Positions 14,709-23,640 of a stretch of DNA of 64,000 nucleotides are shown here, in pieces. Position 1 is the stretch's first letter. Each line of letters starts with the position of its first letter. Made by a program: the position numbers and the translations under genes. The notes beneath the pieces are model-generated. The model had not been told where the DNA came from. It saw nothing but the letters and a program-made list of their open reading frames with translations, and searched no databases. Source of the stretch: an uncultured Lachnospiraceae bacterium. Its GTDB lineage: Bacteria; Bacillota; Clostridia; Lachnospirales; Lachnospiraceae. The stretch lies in contig CATOJY010000014.1 of NCBI GenBank assembly GCA_951800685.1, positions 1-64,000 of the forward strand. Direction: 5' to 3'.

Positions 14709-16865
14709 TTACTTATATGCCACCCATCTCATTTCCATTGGAGCCAGATCAAGATGCTCCAGTACTTTCCCATGTACATACAAGTCTGTCTGACGAGGTT
14801 CTTTGGAATTGTTGATTACGGCGATTTTGCCGGTTTCCTCGAAGACGGCCAGTTCAGTATCCATGTCTGTCACGTAGAATTTCAACATCTCTTCTTCCTG
14901 GTGTGCCGCATAGTAAATCGCACGCAGCAGGATACGGCAGTTCTGCGGAGAGTAGGGAAGCCCAGCAAAATACACACTCCGTCCCTTTCCATATTGATTG
15001 ACCACCAGACGGCTATATTTTCCATCCATATTCAAGATCTGGTAGTGTTCGCCCTGTGCATAGATGCGGCTCTTTCCTTCGCCGAAATTGATCTCGCCAG
15101 GCGTGTCTTCCAGGATAAAGTGATTCGCATCCATCTCATTGTATTTATCCGTACTCATGGAAAACCCAAGTTCCCTGTCTACGCCTAATACATCGCTTAG
15201 CTGGAAGAAACGTCCCTGATACTGGCAGGCGCTTGGCTCCCCAACACCGATAAAGCCGCCGCCCTCGTCTACAAATCTACGGATTGCGCACACGACCTTT
15301 TCATCCTTCCAGTTCTCGGCGCCGCTCCATGAAGTATAGGCGTCTCCTGCGTTGATGATCACTTTGATTTCCGGGTCGATTCCATTCCGGATCTGGTCAA
15401 ACGTCAGAAATTCCACATCGATGGGCATACCACTCAAACATTCGATCACGCCCACATAAGAATAGATTTCTCTATACCAAAGTGCGTGATGTACCTGATT
15501 TGCCATCCATCTCCTAAGATTGCCCCAGCAGTTTAAGATGCCTACTTTAAAAGGCGCACGGTAAGCTTGCGTCCCCTGCATGTTCTCGTGGATCTGGCGG
15601 AATTCTCCCACTACTTGACTGACCTGGTCGATAAATCCCGGCCAGTTAGCTGCCAGCTTCAAGTAACCGCCATATCCGATCCTGTCAAGTGGTGAGCGCA
15701 GAATGGCCCTTCTGGCCTTCATCCAGTTGTCCTGGGCCTCGCCGATCGGATCGCCGCCCTCAGTAAAGACATCTGGGAAGAAATAAGGAAGAAGACGTCC
15801 TTCTGTATATTTTACGCCTTTGATATCTGAAATCATACGCAGTGTCACGCCGTCGCCTACAGAGCCGACCACTGCGTCTAAGCCGATGTTTTCAAAATAA
15901 CGACCAAAAGGCTCTGTTCCGATCCAGTGGTCGCCGAGGAACATCATGGCTTCTTTGCCGTAGCTGTGTACGATATCGACCAACTCTTTCGCCAGCTTTG
16001 ACACCTCAATCTGCTGGAATTCTATGAAATCCTGGAATTCTTTTGAAGGCACCCGAAAAATGGAGTTGTGATATCCCTGGTCTACAATGAATTCCGGACG
16101 GAATTTATAGCCTGCCCATTTCTCAAACTGTTCCAGAATGTAGGGACTCACACTGGCGCTGTAGCCAAACCACTCCACGAATTTCTCCCGTTTCTGATCG
16201 TCAAAAGTCAGCGTAAACTGATGGAAAAAGGTGGTAAAACGTACCACATTCACATGCGGATTCTCTTCACACCATCTCTTTAGTTTTTCTTTGACATATG
16301 CTTGCGTCTTTGGCTGCCTTACGTCATATGTCAGTTGATGGGGCGCATCTTTCCAGTCATTTGTGATAAAATTATACATATGAACCGGATCCCAGATAAG
16401 AAAGGCAAGGAAGCTGACGGTATACTGGTGAAAAGGAATTGATTCGATTACCACTTCTCCTGTCGCCTCGTCATACTCCCATTTCTGTGTGGGTACGACT
16501 TCCCCTGTGGTCCGATCGATAACTTCCCACCAACGTTTCGGGGAATCGATCGTGTTGACTTTGAGCTGCTGGGTATGAAATCCTTTCATGAGTTCAATGC
16601 GAAGTTCGGTGCCTCTGGCTGTCAGACGATCGCTGATCAGATATTCCTGCTGCACTTCTTCGGGATGCTGCATTGCCCATTCATTGTCTTTTCTGGTCGT
16701 ATAATAAGTGGCATAGATCTTCGCATCCTGGCTTAACAGTTCATCTGGCATTGTGGTACCGTCACAGTCCCGTAAGGCATCAGCTCCCAGCTGATTTTTT
16801 AGACGTATTGTTTCTGCAACCATATCTACGTCTGTAGGCAATGTTAATCTTCCTGTCATTTCCAT
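14709..16865 (-). CDS. gnpA: 1,3-beta-galactosyl-N-acetylhexosamine phosphorylase (GH112)
   Basis: Intracellular phosphorylase of 718 residues that splits galacto-N-biose or lacto-N-biose with phosphate into galactose 1-phosphate and GalNAc or GlcNAc, for use of mucin and milk glycans. The N-terminal MTGRLTLPTD is typical of GH112; the likely catalytic Asp is in FLGDHWIGTEPF. A TIM barrel is followed by a glutamine amidotransferase-like domain (GGGFIGVGEPSA) and a small beta domain. Start 16865 has AAGGAG seven bases upstream. The promoter, a structured leader and a divergent AraC regulator lie upstream. No sugar transporter or kinase gene is nearby. Confidence 0.95.
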   Translation of the reverse strand: MEMTGRLTLPTDVDMVAETIRLKNQLGADALRDCDGTTMPDELLSQDAKIYATYYTTRKDNEWAMQHPEEVQQEYLISDRLTARGTELRIELMKGFHTQQLKVNTIDSPKRWWEVIDRTTGEVVPTQKWEYDEATGEVVIESIPFHQYTVSFLAFLIWDPVHMYNFITNDWKDAPHQLTYDVRQPKTQAYVKEKLKRWCEENPHVNVVRFTTFFHQFTLTFDDQKREKFVEWFGYSASVSPYILEQFEKWAGYKFRPEFIVDQGYHNSIFRVPSKEFQDFIEFQQIEVSKLAKELVDIVHSYGKEAMMFLGDHWIGTEPFGRYFENIGLDAVVGSVGDGVTLRMISDIKGVKYTEGRLLPYFFPDVFTEGGDPIGEAQDNWMKARRAILRSPLDRIGYGGYLKLAANWPGFIDQVSQVVGEFRQIHENMQGTQAYRAPFKVGILNCWGNLRRWMANQVHHALWYREIYSYVGVIECLSGMPIDVEFLTFDQIRNGIDPEIKVIINAGDAYTSWSGAENWKDEKVVCAIRRFVDEGGGFIGVGEPSACQYQGRFFQLSDVLGVDRELGFSMSTDKYNEMDANHFILEDTPGEINFGEGKSRIYAQGEHYQILNMDGKYSRLVVNQYGKGRSVYFAGLPYSPQNCRILLRAIYYAAHQEEEMLKFYVTDMDTELAVFEETGKIAVINNSKEPRQTDLYVHGKVLEHLDLAPMEMRWVAYK

Positions 16866-16907
16866 GGTTTTACTCCTTTTCTGCGCCGCTTTTCTTCCCT
16901 TACAATC

Positions 16908-16972
16908 AAGACAGTGCATGGAACAAGGCTGTGCCGAGCGGCGCGAAAACACAAGTGCTGTGTTCCATCTTG
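16908..16972 (-). promoter_or_regulatory. Large imperfect hairpin in the gnpA leader
   Basis: On the minus strand CAAGATGGAACA (16961-16972) can pair with TGTTCCAT (16918-16925) and CTTG-type sequence (16908-16912), with an asymmetric bulge and a G+C-rich interior. It occupies the middle of the roughly 146-base gnpA leader. Confidence 0.4.
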
Positions 16973-17017
16973 AAATACGTTACGCTTGCCGGTCTAAACG
17001 ATCGGTTTGTTATGTTT

Positions 17018-17046
17018 AGTATAGAGAATCTCTAAGGGAGAATCAA
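17018..17046 (-). promoter_or_regulatory. Predicted gnpA promoter
   Basis: Minus-strand TTGATT (17041-17046) and TATACT (17018-17023) are 17 bases apart. Transcription would start near 17011 and leave a leader of about 146 bases before the gnpA ATG. Confidence 0.6.
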
Positions 17047-17063
17047 CTGGATTGTTGTCTGAT

Positions 17064-17108
17064 ATTTTAGATATCTTGCTGGACAAAATATCTAAAATTT
17101 GATATAGT
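17064..17108 (+). promoter_or_regulatory. Inverted-repeat operator and araC promoter between gnpA and araC
   Basis: ATTTTAGATAT at 17064-17074 has its exact reverse complement at 17088-17098. A plus-strand promoter, TGGACA (17080-17085) and TATAGT (17103-17108) with a 17-base spacer, overlaps the repeat. The repeat also lies just upstream of the gnpA -35 element. A bound AraC-type protein here could repress its own gene and activate gnpA. The protein-DNA link is inference. Confidence 0.55.
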
Positions 17109-17131
17109 TGCGGCAAAGGAGATCGTACTAT

Positions 17132-17998
17132 ATGGGAAACACAAGACATCGTATTGAGAATGATAAAACATCTGGTTTTGGACAGCCGAAACTGCTGTAT
17201 ATCTCTACGTCCAAATATGAAGGTGACTGGCAGAGTATTCTGCACTCCCATCCGTTCAGCGAACTTTTTTATGTAGTAAACGGACAGGGTTCTTTTCTGG
17301 CGGAAGGATCTGAATTCTATGTGAAAAGAAGCGATATGGTCATCATCAATCCCCATGTGCAGCACACAGAGAAATCCCTGCCGAATGCACCACTTGATTA
17401 TATCGTGCTGGGAATCGAGGGACTTTCTTTTTCCTTTGAAAAGATTGCGGCGGCACAGGCTGGCGTTTCTATGGAAACAGCCTCTGGGACGGTTTATAAA
17501 TATAATGTGGCAAACACCAATGTCTATGCTTACCTGAATATCATGCTGGAAGAAATCTCCAGGCAGGAAGAGAATTATGAAACAGTATGCCAGAATCTGC
17601 TGGAAGTATTGTTGATTTGTATGCTGCGAAACGATACGCTTTCCCTTGTGCCGGATAACAACCTCCTTTTAAACAGAGAATGCACCCAGATCAAGAACTA
17701 TCTGGATGCAAATTATTCAGAGACGATCACCTTAGATACACTGGCTGCTCTCACACATATGAACAAGTATTATATTGCGCACGCATTTACAAAGTACGCT
17801 GGAATCTCACCGATCAATTATTTGGTCCAGAAGAGGATTCAGGAGGGAAAGTCCCTGTTGGAATCTACTTCTTACTCGATTGCACAGATTGCCGCTATGC
17901 TTGGCTTTTCCTCCCAATCCTATTTCTCCCAGGCATTCCGGAAAGCGACTGGCCAGACGCCAATGCAGTACAGGAATGTGTACAAAGGGCATGCCTGA
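17132..17998 (+). CDS. AraC family transcriptional regulator
   Basis: A 288-residue regulator with an N-terminal cupin sensor domain (about 20-150; HSHPFSELFYVV near the start) and a C-terminal double helix-turn-helix (about 190-286) with IAQIAAMLGFSSQSYFSQAFRKATG as the second helix pair. The start at 17132 has GGAG ten bases upstream. It is divergent from gnpA and is the most likely regulator of glycan phosphorylase expression, sensing a sugar through the cupin domain. Confidence 0.9.
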   Translation: MGNTRHRIENDKTSGFGQPKLLYISTSKYEGDWQSILHSHPFSELFYVVNGQGSFLAEGSEFYVKRSDMVIINPHVQHTEKSLPNAPLDYIVLGIEGLSFSFEKIAAAQAGVSMETASGTVYKYNVANTNVYAYLNIMLEEISRQEENYETVCQNLLEVLLICMLRNDTLSLVPDNNLLLNRECTQIKNYLDANYSETITLDTLAALTHMNKYYIAHAFTKYAGISPINYLVQKRIQEGKSLLESTSYSIAQIAAMLGFSSQSYFSQAFRKATGQTPMQYRNVYKGHA

Positions 17999-18013
17999 TT
18001 ATCCGGTTAGGCC

Positions 18014-18325
18014 TTATCTGTACTTCACCGCGGTTCCGTAAGCGATCACTTCGGCCGCACCCTGCATCACGGAAGAAGAGGCATAACGGACATTGACAAC
18101 CGCATCTGCACCCATTTCTTGTGCTTCGTCGACCATGCGCTTGACAGCGATTTGTCTTGCCTGATTGAGCATCTCTGTATACTCCTTAACTTCACCGCCA
18201 ACCAGCGTCTTGATGCCTGCCATGAAATCTTTCCCGAAATTCTTCGTTTGTACAACACTGCCTTTCACAATGCCTAATGTCTCCAGTTCTTTTCCAGAAA
18301 TATAATCAGTATTTACGAGCAACAT
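18014..18325 (-). CDS. YbjQ/UPF0145 family protein
   Basis: A 103-residue protein of the YbjQ family, known structurally as a small pentameric fold and annotated as possible heavy-metal binding. Typical motifs are GIVKGSVV near residue 18, the long helix with KRMVDEAQEMGADAVVNVRY and the closing YGTAVKY. The start at 18325 has AGGAGG eight bases upstream and lies 20 bases inside the end of the merR gene, so the two are probably translated together. The biological role is unknown. Confidence 0.88.
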   Translation of the reverse strand: MLLVNTDYISGKELETLGIVKGSVVQTKNFGKDFMAGIKTLVGGEVKEYTEMLNQARQIAVKRMVDEAQEMGADAVVNVRYASSSVMQGAAEVIAYGTAVKYR

Positions 18326-18947
18326 CTTCTTCTCCTCCTTCAATTTCCTTAATACGCTGCATAAGTGACAAGATCACCGCTAAAATGACCACCGCTGGGA
18401 TCAGAATGAAACCGCACAACATCCACAGCGGGATCGGATCCTCTGTGTAGCCCCAGATGAAGATCATAATGAGGAATACCATAAAGAGGATAAAAGTCAC
18501 TGCTGCAAGAATGGAGCCCCGCTTTTTGCGGATTACATCCTGTTTGTCCGCATTTGAAAATCTTGTTCCATCGTTTTCCATTTCTACCATCCTTTCCAGA
18601 TATTGTTCAGGAGAAAGGGTACGGTACTGGCATTGTTCTTCGCTCATGCTTCGGCACATCTTCACAGTTGCCTCCAGATCCATCCTTTCCCGCTCCAGAA
18701 CAATGACCTGCCGAAGCAGGGCATCCTCCAGAAGAAGTGCGCCGTTTTGAATCTTGCGGATCTCTTCGATGGGCAGGGAAAGTTTTCGCAGCAGCTTGAT
18801 CTTCTTCAATTCTGTGATCTCTTCCTCCGCGTATTCGCGGTAGCCGTTTTCTCCATTTCTCTTAGGGTGTAGAAGCCCCTGTTGTTCATAGAAACGGATA
18901 TTACGTTTCGTGATCCCTGCCTGCTGTTCCACTTCGTTGATCTTCAT
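18306..18947 (-). CDS. MerR family regulator with C-terminal membrane segments
   Basis: A 213-residue protein with an N-terminal MerR winged helix (about 1-70; ITKRNIRFYEQQGLL) and a coiled-coil region (about 78-110). Unlike ordinary MerR proteins it continues into two hydrophobic segments (about 147-167 and 174-194), which suggests a membrane-anchored regulator. No ligand cysteines are evident. It overlaps the ybjQ gene and lies upstream of it, so YbjQ may be its target or partner. Confidence 0.85.
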   Translation of the reverse strand: MKINEVEQQAGITKRNIRFYEQQGLLHPKRNGENGYREYAEEEITELKKIKLLRKLSLPIEEIRKIQNGALLLEDALLRQVIVLERERMDLEATVKMCRSMSEEQCQYRTLSPEQYLERMVEMENDGTRFSNADKQDVIRKKRGSILAAVTFILFMVFLIMIFIWGYTEDPIPLWMLCGFILIPAVVILAVILSLMQRIKEIEGGEEDVARKY

Positions 18948-19063
18948 GATTGATTCCTTTCGCCGCCATAACTTCGGGAGAGTTTCTGGTTTCTCCTGAC
19001 ACAGTAACTATAAGGCTTCCACAGGGTGTAAGGTCAATAGCTTTCAACAATCTTTTTGAATTT

Positions 19064-19771
19064 TTATGTTATGGCATCCAGTGGGACGAATCTATGCGGT
19101 CCCTTAGGAGTAGAAGTTCCAGCCGCCTCTGCATATGTTTCCAGTTTCGTGATCTGGTAAGACATTGCCGGAATTTCTATGCCGGTGAAGCGGCTAAACT
19201 GCTCCATAACCATTGCTGGTTTGATATTGCCGCTGCTGCTGGCGTTTACCGTCATGCAGATGGCGCTTTCACTCTCTGCCTCCAGTGCATAGATGTGCTG
19301 TTTTAGGTCTAACTCCACCACGCTCTTCTTTGTTTCCTTGGTGTAGGGAATGGTATCCTGCGCAAGAAAATCCCGCAGTTTTCTGGCCAGATTCTCTACA
19401 GGATAGGGACTTTCTTTCCTTTGCAGACGGTAGGAAGCGGCCGCCACGCTTGCCATAGCATTTTTCGCATTATCCGGCAGTACGATTACCGACAGGATTT
19501 CTACGCCCTCTACCATGACCTGATTAAGCGCCTGCTTGATCTCCTGGGTAGAAGTCATGGTAAGGACTTCAAGATCCATATATTCGCCAGTGCTTTCCAA
19601 CCCGACGCCAAGAGGCGCCGCAAAAGACATGATCTGATGCGGGCTGAACCCTTCTGAATATTTTACATCGATCTGGGCCCGTCTGATCGCCTTCTGAAAA
19701 AAGCGCATCATATCCAGGTGTCCGATATATTTCATTGTTCCATATTTGGCAAATTTGATTCTGATTTTCAT
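19064..19771 (-). CDS. TIGR03936 family radical SAM-associated protein (DUF2344)
   Basis: A 235-residue protein of unknown function that nearly always follows the B12-binding radical SAM gene just upstream. The N-terminal RIKFAKYGTMKYIGHLDMMR and the EGFSPHQIMSFAAPLGVG motif identify the family. The start at 19771 has AAAGG upstream. It begins 17 bases after the stop of its partner. In related genomes rng comes next, but here about 5 kb of other genes intervene. Confidence 0.9.
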   Translation of the reverse strand: MKIRIKFAKYGTMKYIGHLDMMRFFQKAIRRAQIDVKYSEGFSPHQIMSFAAPLGVGLESTGEYMDLEVLTMTSTQEIKQALNQVMVEGVEILSVIVLPDNAKNAMASVAAASYRLQRKESPYPVENLARKLRDFLAQDTIPYTKETKKSVVELDLKQHIYALEAESESAICMTVNASSSGNIKPAMVMEQFSRFTGIEIPAMSYQITKLETYAEAAGTSTPKGPHRFVPLDAIT

Positions 19772-19787
19772 GCATAAACCTTTCATA

Positions 19788-21656
19788 TTAGGAAGCCGAT
19801 GGGCAGATGCCGCACTGGAAACTGCCGGCGCCGCATCCCTGGCACTGTACTTTACAGTTAGGGGAAACGATTCCTTCCTGCGCCTTCTTCCACTCCCTTA
19901 AAAGAAACTGTCTTGTGATACCGCAATCCAGAAAATCCCACGGAAAAATTTCGTCATCCGCCCGTGGTCTCGTAGTATAGAATCCTATATCTATGCCGCA
20001 GTCTTCAAAACATGACATCCACACGTCATTTTTGTAGTATTCACTCCAGGCGTCAAAGAGACATCCCCGCCTGTAAGCTTCCAGGATGACTTTGGCTACT
20101 CTGCGGTCTCCCCTTGCAAATACGCCTTCGAGTACGCTCACGTCAGCCTCGTGCCAGTTATATTTGATGCTCTTCTGGTTTAGCTGCTCCATGATCCCGC
20201 GCTTTGTCTGATAAGCCTTCTCCAGAAAGGTTTCTTTCGTACACATAGGCGCCCATTGGAAAGGTGTGAAAGGTTTTGGAATAAAAAAGGAGGTGCTGGC
20301 GACAATCTGTACCTTACCGTTAACACGCTTCTCTTTCGGTACTGTCTCAAAGAAAGTGGCCGCGATCTTATTGGAGAGCTCACCGATTCCCCGGATGTCC
20401 TCTTCTGTTTCGGTGGGCAGGCCAAGCATGAAATACAGTTTCACCCTTGTCCAGCCGCCTTCAAAGGCAAGCGCAGCGCCTTTGAGAATGACTTCCTCAG
20501 TCAATCCCTTATTGATCACATCCCGGAGTCTTTGACTGCCGGCTTCTGGGGCAAAAGTAAGACTGCTCTTCTTCACATCCTGCACCTTGCTCATCACATC
20601 CAGGGAAAAGGCATCGATCCGCAGGGACGGCAGAGAGATATTGGTATGTTTCTTGCCACAGTCGTCGATTAGGAAATCCAGCAGTTCGTCCAGCTGGGAG
20701 TAATCACTGGAGCTCAAAGAGCTTAACGAAATCTCCTCCTGACCCGTATTATTCAACATTTCTACCGCATATTCCTTGAGCTTGTCCACATCCCGCTCAC
20801 GGACCGGTCGGTAGATCTGCCCAGCCTGACAGAAACGGCAGCCGCGGATGCAGCCGCGCTGGATCTCCAGCACAACTCTATCCTGGGTCACTTTGATAAA
20901 AGGAACGACAGGCTTTAGGGGATAGTGCACCTGGGTCATATCATCCACAATTTCTTTCCGGATCCGGTCTGGAAGATCAGCGTATAATTTTCTCCGTTCC
21001 TGGATTGTGCCATCCTTCTGGTAGGATTCCTCATAGAATTGTGGAACATAAATGCCGGGAATCTGTGCTGCTCCTAACAGGAAATCTTTTCGTGTGCCGC
21101 CGTTGGCTTTGTTGGCAAGATACCAGTCGAGCAGACGGCGGTACTGGGTCTCTCCTTCTCCGATATAGAACAGATCAAAAAAATCTGCAATGGGTTCCGG
21201 GTTATAGGTACAGGGACCACCACCGATCACAATCGGCATATCCTCGCCGCGTTCAACTGCAAGCAGCGGAATCTGCGCTAAGTCAAGCACTTGCAGAATA
21301 TTGGTGTAGCACATCTCATACTGCAGGGTAATGCCAAGAAAATCCATCTCTTTTACTGGCTCTTGTGATTCCAGTCCAAAGAGCGGTATCTTTTCCTCCC
21401 GCATGATCTGATCCAAGTCCACCCAGGGAGAATAGACGCGTTCGCACCATACATCATCCCAGGAATTTAACAGACTGTATAGAATCTGAATCCCAAGATG
21501 GGACATGCCGATCTCATATACATCTGGAAAACACATGGCAAAGCGGACAGCCACTGCCGCCTTGTCTTTTACAACACTGTTGACCTCATTGCCAATATAT
21601 CTTGCTGGCTTCTCGACTTTTAATAATATGTCTTCTCTTAAAGCTGTTTTTCTCAT
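19788..21656 (-). CDS. TIGR03960 family B12-binding radical SAM protein
   Basis: A 622-residue protein with an N-terminal cobalamin-binding-like domain (about 1-230) and a radical SAM domain (about 245-480) with the cluster motif RGCIRGCRFCQAG. A cysteine-rich C-terminal end (QCQGCGAGSFQCGIC) may hold a further cluster. It is paired with the DUF2344 gene downstream. A role in RNA modification or ribosomal maturation is suspected from its usual link to rng and ribosomal protein genes; the substrate is unknown. Confidence 0.92.
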   Translation of the reverse strand: MRKTALREDILLKVEKPARYIGNEVNSVVKDKAAVAVRFAMCFPDVYEIGMSHLGIQILYSLLNSWDDVWCERVYSPWVDLDQIMREEKIPLFGLESQEPVKEMDFLGITLQYEMCYTNILQVLDLAQIPLLAVERGEDMPIVIGGGPCTYNPEPIADFFDLFYIGEGETQYRRLLDWYLANKANGGTRKDFLLGAAQIPGIYVPQFYEESYQKDGTIQERRKLYADLPDRIRKEIVDDMTQVHYPLKPVVPFIKVTQDRVVLEIQRGCIRGCRFCQAGQIYRPVRERDVDKLKEYAVEMLNNTGQEEISLSSLSSSDYSQLDELLDFLIDDCGKKHTNISLPSLRIDAFSLDVMSKVQDVKKSSLTFAPEAGSQRLRDVINKGLTEEVILKGAALAFEGGWTRVKLYFMLGLPTETEEDIRGIGELSNKIAATFFETVPKEKRVNGKVQIVASTSFFIPKPFTPFQWAPMCTKETFLEKAYQTKRGIMEQLNQKSIKYNWHEADVSVLEGVFARGDRRVAKVILEAYRRGCLFDAWSEYYKNDVWMSCFEDCGIDIGFYTTRPRADDEIFPWDFLDCGITRQFLLREWKKAQEGIVSPNCKVQCQGCGAGSFQCGICPSAS

Positions 21657-21801
21657 AATTTACTCCATGTCTGCGCTGCCTTATGCGCATAACAAGTTGA
21701 TGCACTGCATGGATTGTCTGTATCAGCTGTCCCATGGTTTGCATTTAGGGGACTTGCCCTACTATCTTACCACGTATCTCAAGTTTCCTCAATCGAAAAT
21801 A

Positions 21802-22257
21802 TCAGTCGCCAAGAAACAAAGCTGCCAGCCCTTCCATGGTTTCGTTTCCTTCGGCGTCATATAAGTGAAAAGTATCTGCAGTGATCATTTCGTGCACTTC
21901 ATTGGTGGTATAGCTGCCTATTTTTCCGTCACTGGTATCGCAGAGAAGGAATCCTACGAACAGAAGTACTGCAAGGATCATGCGGTACCGGAAAGTACCA
22001 GAAGAAAAAACAGGGACCTCTCCCTCCTGTGATGTCTGTTGCTGATCGCTTTCATAGGGGGATGACGCATTGGGCAGTCTGCCATTGTGAAACAGTGGGA
22101 GCTGCGTATCTGTTCCGTATAAGATTTGTTCCCGCTGTCTGATCTTCATCCGGTTTCCTTGATTCTCTGCTCTGATAAATTGAGCTAACTGCATTTTCTT
22201 TTCCAAAGGAACTTTATGATCCATCATTACTGCCTGCCTGTATATCTGTTGCTTCAT
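21802..22257 (-). CDS. Hypothetical membrane-anchored protein
   Basis: A 151-residue protein with a charged N-terminal half, one membrane segment (about 92-107, MILAVLLFVGFLL) and a short outer domain that ends GLAALFLGD. No known domain is recognised. The start is uncertain: no good ribosome binding site precedes 22257, while ATG 22227 has an AGG five bases upstream. It follows the his terminator, so it needs its own promoter or readthrough. Confidence 0.5.
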   Translation of the reverse strand: MKQQIYRQAVMMDHKVPLEKKMQLAQFIRAENQGNRMKIRQREQILYGTDTQLPLFHNGRLPNASSPYESDQQQTSQEGEVPVFSSGTFRYRMILAVLLFVGFLLCDTSDGKIGSYTTNEVHEMITADTFHLYDAEGNETMEGLAALFLGD

Positions 22258-22273
22258 TCTATGAACTTTGTGT

Positions 22274-22307
22274 CAAAAAAAGAACGCATCCCTTCAGATA
22301 CGTTCTT
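22274..22307 (-). terminator. Terminator after the his operon
   Basis: On the minus strand AAGAACGTATC (22297-22307) pairs with 22280-22290 (one mismatch, six-base loop), followed by a run of seven Ts. It lies 33 bases after the hisIE stop. Confidence 0.85.
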
Positions 22308-22339
22308 AGCCGTTGCCGTTTCAAGAGAGAGGTTCCCTG

Positions 22340-23623
22340 TCAACGCTGTGCCAGCTCCGTGGTGATCTCTTCCCAGGTGATATTTTTCTCTGCCATCAGC
22401 ACCATCATGTGGTAGAGGAAATCAGATATCTCATATTTTACTTCGTTGGCATTAGGGTTCTTAGCAGCGATCACGATTTCCGTTGCCTCTTCTCCTAATT
22501 TTTTTAGAATTTTGTCAAGCCCCTTATCGAACAGATAATTCGTGTAGGAGCCTTCCTTCGGATGGACTTTCCTGTCTTTGATCACATCAAATACCTGTTC
22601 GAATACTTTCAGTGGATTGGCCTCCTCATATTCCCTGGCCATGATCTCATGGAAGAAGCAGGAATGGGCGCCGGTATGGCAAGCCGCACCGATCTGGGAA
22701 ACTTTGGCGAGGATTGTGTCCTTGTCGCAGTCAGCAGTCAGGGATTTGACGTACTGATAGTGTCCGCTTGTCTCACCCTTGATCCAAAGTTCTTTTCGTT
22801 CTCTGCTGTAATAAGTCATCTTTCCGGTGCGGAGCGTCATATGGTAAGCCTCCTCATTCATATAAGCGACCATTAACACCTCATCTGTTTTGTAATCCTG
22901 TACGACTACCGTCACATGACCATCAGAATTCAGTTTAAATTCTTCCCATTTGACAGATGGATCAAAGGTATTGACATCGATGCCATTACTCTGGCACAAA
23001 GTCTTGATTGCCAAAAGTTCTTTGGCATTTTCATTAATTGCATGTCCAGAAATACCGCAAAGATTCTCTTTGGAAAGCAGTTCTAATAGTTTGTCTAAAG
23101 ATACTTCCGGTAAGGAAGCGACAACCGGAAACCTGGAAATGGCAATGACATCTTTCAATTCCGTTTCCCGGACTAAGATCAGTTCTGAAACATAGTCTTC
23201 CAGCAGCGCTTCATTGCGAAGGATAGAGTCTGCTTCTGTCACACAGGCAACAATCTTATCCCGGCCAAATTTCAGTGAAACTTCTTCTGTCAGTTCCACG
23301 TTGCCTTGTTTAGAATAATTGAGCGCCGCTTTCTTACAACCGGCATAGAGAAGCTTCTTGACGTCCTCCATGCGCTTGACATTGCCAGCGCCGATTACCG
23401 GAATCTCTGCCTCAGAGCAGATCGCCTTGATGATATCTAAGGCTTCCTCATGCTCCGCGTCACCATCAGACATATCATAAACGATCAGCTCATCTGCATT
23501 GTTGTCACTGTAAAATTTTCCGAGCGCCGCCGGATTTGTGTCGATAATGGTGCTGTCCCTAAATCCCTTAACGGCATTTCCTTTATATAGATAAATACAG
23601 GGGATAAATTTTTTGTATGCCAT
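22340..23623 (-). CDS. hisIE: HisIE fused to an N-terminal HisF/HisA-like domain
   Basis: A 427-residue protein for steps 2 and 3 of histidine synthesis. Residues about 222-330 are HisI (phosphoribosyl-AMP cyclohydrolase; MTYYSRERKELW and the Zn site near ACHTGAHSCFF) and about 335-427 are HisE (phosphoribosyl-ATP pyrophosphatase; LFDKGLDKILKKLGEEATE). The first 220 residues resemble HisF/HisA: it starts FIPCIYLYKGNAVKGF where HisF has IPCLDV...VVKG. The catalytic Asp after PC is replaced by Tyr, and the second Asp region reads VACVTEAD, so the barrel is probably not a cyclase. It is last in the his operon. Confidence 0.92.
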   Translation of the reverse strand: MAYKKFIPCIYLYKGNAVKGFRDSTIIDTNPAALGKFYSDNNADELIVYDMSDGDAEHEEALDIIKAICSEAEIPVIGAGNVKRMEDVKKLLYAGCKKAALNYSKQGNVELTEEVSLKFGRDKIVACVTEADSILRNEALLEDYVSELILVRETELKDVIAISRFPVVASLPEVSLDKLLELLSKENLCGISGHAINENAKELLAIKTLCQSNGIDVNTFDPSVKWEEFKLNSDGHVTVVVQDYKTDEVLMVAYMNEEAYHMTLRTGKMTYYSRERKELWIKGETSGHYQYVKSLTADCDKDTILAKVSQIGAACHTGAHSCFFHEIMAREYEEANPLKVFEQVFDVIKDRKVHPKEGSYTNYLFDKGLDKILKKLGEEATEIVIAAKNPNANEVKYEISDFLYHMMVLMAEKNITWEEITTELAQR

Positions 23624-23640
23624 AGAGTTTTACCTCATTT

